From the NCBI GenBank assembly GCA_963513935.1, contig OY740771.1:19170944-19234943 (forward strand): a stretch of DNA of 64,000 bases. The letters are read 5' to 3'. Below the pieces are notes generated by a model. The model ran no database searches and was not told the origin of the DNA. It worked only from the letters and a program-made list of their open reading frames with translations. Below are positions 62,542-64,000 of the stretch, one piece after another; the first letter of the stretch is position 1; each line of letters opens with the position of its first letter. The translations under genes were made by a program, and so were the position numbers. The stretch comes from Aphrophora alni (Eukaryota; Arthropoda; Insecta; Hemiptera; Aphrophoridae).

Positions 62542-62979
62542 TTAATATAATTTATTATTGTACTTACTCCGTCTTGTGTATTGAGGACACCTTCCCTCCG
62601 ATAAATCTAAAATCTAATTACGCACTCAACATAATGGACAATGATCACCAATACTCAAACCTTTACACTTGTGCAATAAGGGAAATACATGGACGCCATC
62701 GAAGAACATGAAATATATAAAATATCCAAAAAGAATGGCAAATCTATATTAAATGACGAATTCAACTTCCAATCGGATTCTTTTTACGACAGTGCGATGT
62801 AAATACAAGATAACGTTTACAACAAACTGAGGTACACAACCCGGACATAGTAGGTAGTTACTTTAATCCCTTAGTGCGCACCAGTCTTTTTTGTGTAAAC
62901 ATTTTACGATGTTTGTGTTTCTTAGTGTTTTAACGAGCTTACGTCATAAGACGGAGTAAGTACAATAATATATTATTTA
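62542..62979 (+). mobile_element. Penelope-like element remnant with inverted ends
   Basis: Arms 62542-62575 and 62948-62979 are inverted copies, 23 bases of them perfect (62553-62575 against 62948-62970). Between them is a decayed coding segment resembling the extreme C-terminus of a Penelope-like polyprotein, followed by about 145 bases of 3' sequence. Inverted pieces of terminal repeat at both ends and heavy 5' truncation are typical of such elements. Confidence 0.55.
62616..62802 (+). pseudogene. Frameshifted C-terminal fragment of Penelope-like GIY-YIG endonuclease region
   Basis: Three frames give consecutive pieces of what looks like one protein end: SNYALNIMDNDHQYSNL (62619 onward), LHLCNKG (about 62663-62683), and YMDAIEEHEIYK then ISKKNGKSILNDEFNFQSD, ending SFYDSAM and TAA at 62800-62802. 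The pattern SNYA...H, LHxCxKG, M(D/N)xLExxEIY, LND is how I remember the end of GIY-YIG endonuclease domains of Penelope-like retroelements; this rests on recollection, not a search. Two frame changes within 70 bases mean it is dead. The catalytic GIY-YIG part and the reverse transcriptase are absent. Confidence 0.5.
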
Positions 62980-63240
62980 AGAGAGTATTCAAAGGGAAGG
63001 ACCAATGGGGTATAATACCAACTAAATATAAACTGTCTTGTATCATAGTCTCACTGAGTCGGGATTATAAATAGAATATTTTAAGCGGTTGTAACTCGAA
63101 AAACAAAAGAAATACTCAAACAGCTTGGGTTCAACCCATAGTTGTTGGAACCAGTAGATGGAAACTTCAGAACACACTCTTAAAATAGAAATTACTGGAA
63201 GAGAGATGAATTACAATCTATTTTCATTCCTGTTCTTCAG
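62980..63240. other. Non-coding sequence before possible exon
   Basis: Short spacer. Its end, 'tctattttcattcctgttcttcag', is a pyrimidine-rich acceptor-like tract. Confidence 0.3.
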
Positions 63241-63332
63241 GAGGAGAAGATAATCTAGCAAAGCAACATTACAGATTGAATCACGAAGGATTCAAAGCTA
63301 AGCTGGCTGGATTAATATGGAGAAGTAAATAA
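63241..63332 (+). CDS. Possible 3'-terminal coding exon, 29 codons
   Basis: A strong acceptor-like tract (to CAG at 63238-63240) is followed by an open stretch read in phase 2 (GEDNLAKQHYRLNHEGFKAK, then LAGLIWRSK and TAA at 63330-63332). Composition is mixed and hydrophilic with no low-complexity bias, and base content is closer to balanced than the flanks. AATAAA overlaps the stop codon, which could serve as a polyadenylation signal only if cleavage is close by. No upstream exon is recognised and the family is unknown. Chance remains quite possible. Confidence 0.2.
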
Positions 63333-63752
63333 AAACTCTTTCAGAATGAAATCCTTAGGAACACAATCCGCTTCCTGCATTATACAATAAGTCCAGTAAC
63401 CTTTTCTCTCAGTTATTATTGCTTTGCATCATCATTATAAAAACAATGAATTATATAGTCAAACATCCCCTCGGTTTTGAATTTTTACTTTTATTATACA
63501 AATATAAATTTTTAAAATGTTTTAAATGTCCACTAATTCTTACGATTTTGTTTTTCCAGGGTTTTAAAGAGAATTTTAAAATTGAAAGTTAAAAATTAGA
63601 ACTCAGTAAATTATTTTTATAAAACTATTCTTCTAATCTAAAACTCATTTAATTTTGTATTCTCAAAGTTTTGACGACATCTTAAGGGCAAAATTCTGAA
63701 AATGAAATATAGATTTCGAAACGGGTAACGAAACGTTGCAAGTAATTCATAC

Positions 63753-63888
<136 letters not shown>

Positions 63889-64000
63889 GTTCATATTTTA
63901 ATTGTCCACAGATTGCCTAATTGTTTAGCAATGAGAAAGACTTCGACTCACTGAGGTCGATAATAAGAGAATCAATGTGAAGAACTAAAATATCATTAGA

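Overview
The window is A+T-rich (about 70% by eye), intron-poor-looking eukaryotic DNA, probably from an arthropod and most likely an insect. The basis is indirect: long dinucleotide microsatellites, many fold-back elements, a Penelope-like retroelement fragment and a tRNA-derived element. I recognise no intact protein-coding gene. Nearly all longer open frames are low-complexity translations of (TG)n, (AC)n or (GA)n tracts, or chance frames in A+T-rich DNA. The window reads as intergenic or intronic sequence built from decayed transposons, ancient segmental duplications and simple repeats. There is one assembly gap of 200 N (5719-5918).

Layout. 1-4400 holds a diverged duplication (about 1-1320 against 2990-4340). 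5150-5345 is a member of a dispersed repeat family (A) with further copies at 1925, 10835, 25415, 38345 and 46185. 6114-7252 is a large fold-back element with a TA/TG microsatellite in its loop. 9389-9544 is a short open frame behind a good splice-acceptor-like site. 12764-13456 holds two adjacent fold-back elements. Family B repeats lie at 14610, 33900, 37190 and 55130. A tRNA-like sequence at 21673-21745 sits inside nested inverted repeats. A 144/167-bp tandem array lies at 26875-27657. A second old duplication links 28600-29900 to 32560-33560, and a third links 46480-46790 to 56640-57010. A 3-kb element (47694-50683) has perfect 43-bp terminal inverted repeats, each followed inward by an AC/GT microsatellite. 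Further fold-backs lie at 51806-52027 and 59639-59936. The C-terminal end of a Penelope-like element endonuclease, frameshifted, lies at 62542-62979. A possible terminal exon is at 63241-63332, and a (GA)n tract closes the window.

The most interesting signal is a motif spread over about ten places: CTGANGA, a hairpin, GAAA, then Y-NNNN-R-T-H. This is the order of parts in a hammerhead ribozyme with a very short stem III, the form known from the terminal repeats of Penelope-like elements. Most copies lie in or beside inverted repeats, and a real Penelope-like coding remnant is present near the right end. These observations together suggest that much of this DNA was seeded by Penelope-like elements and their short non-autonomous derivatives. 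All functional claims about this motif are inference.
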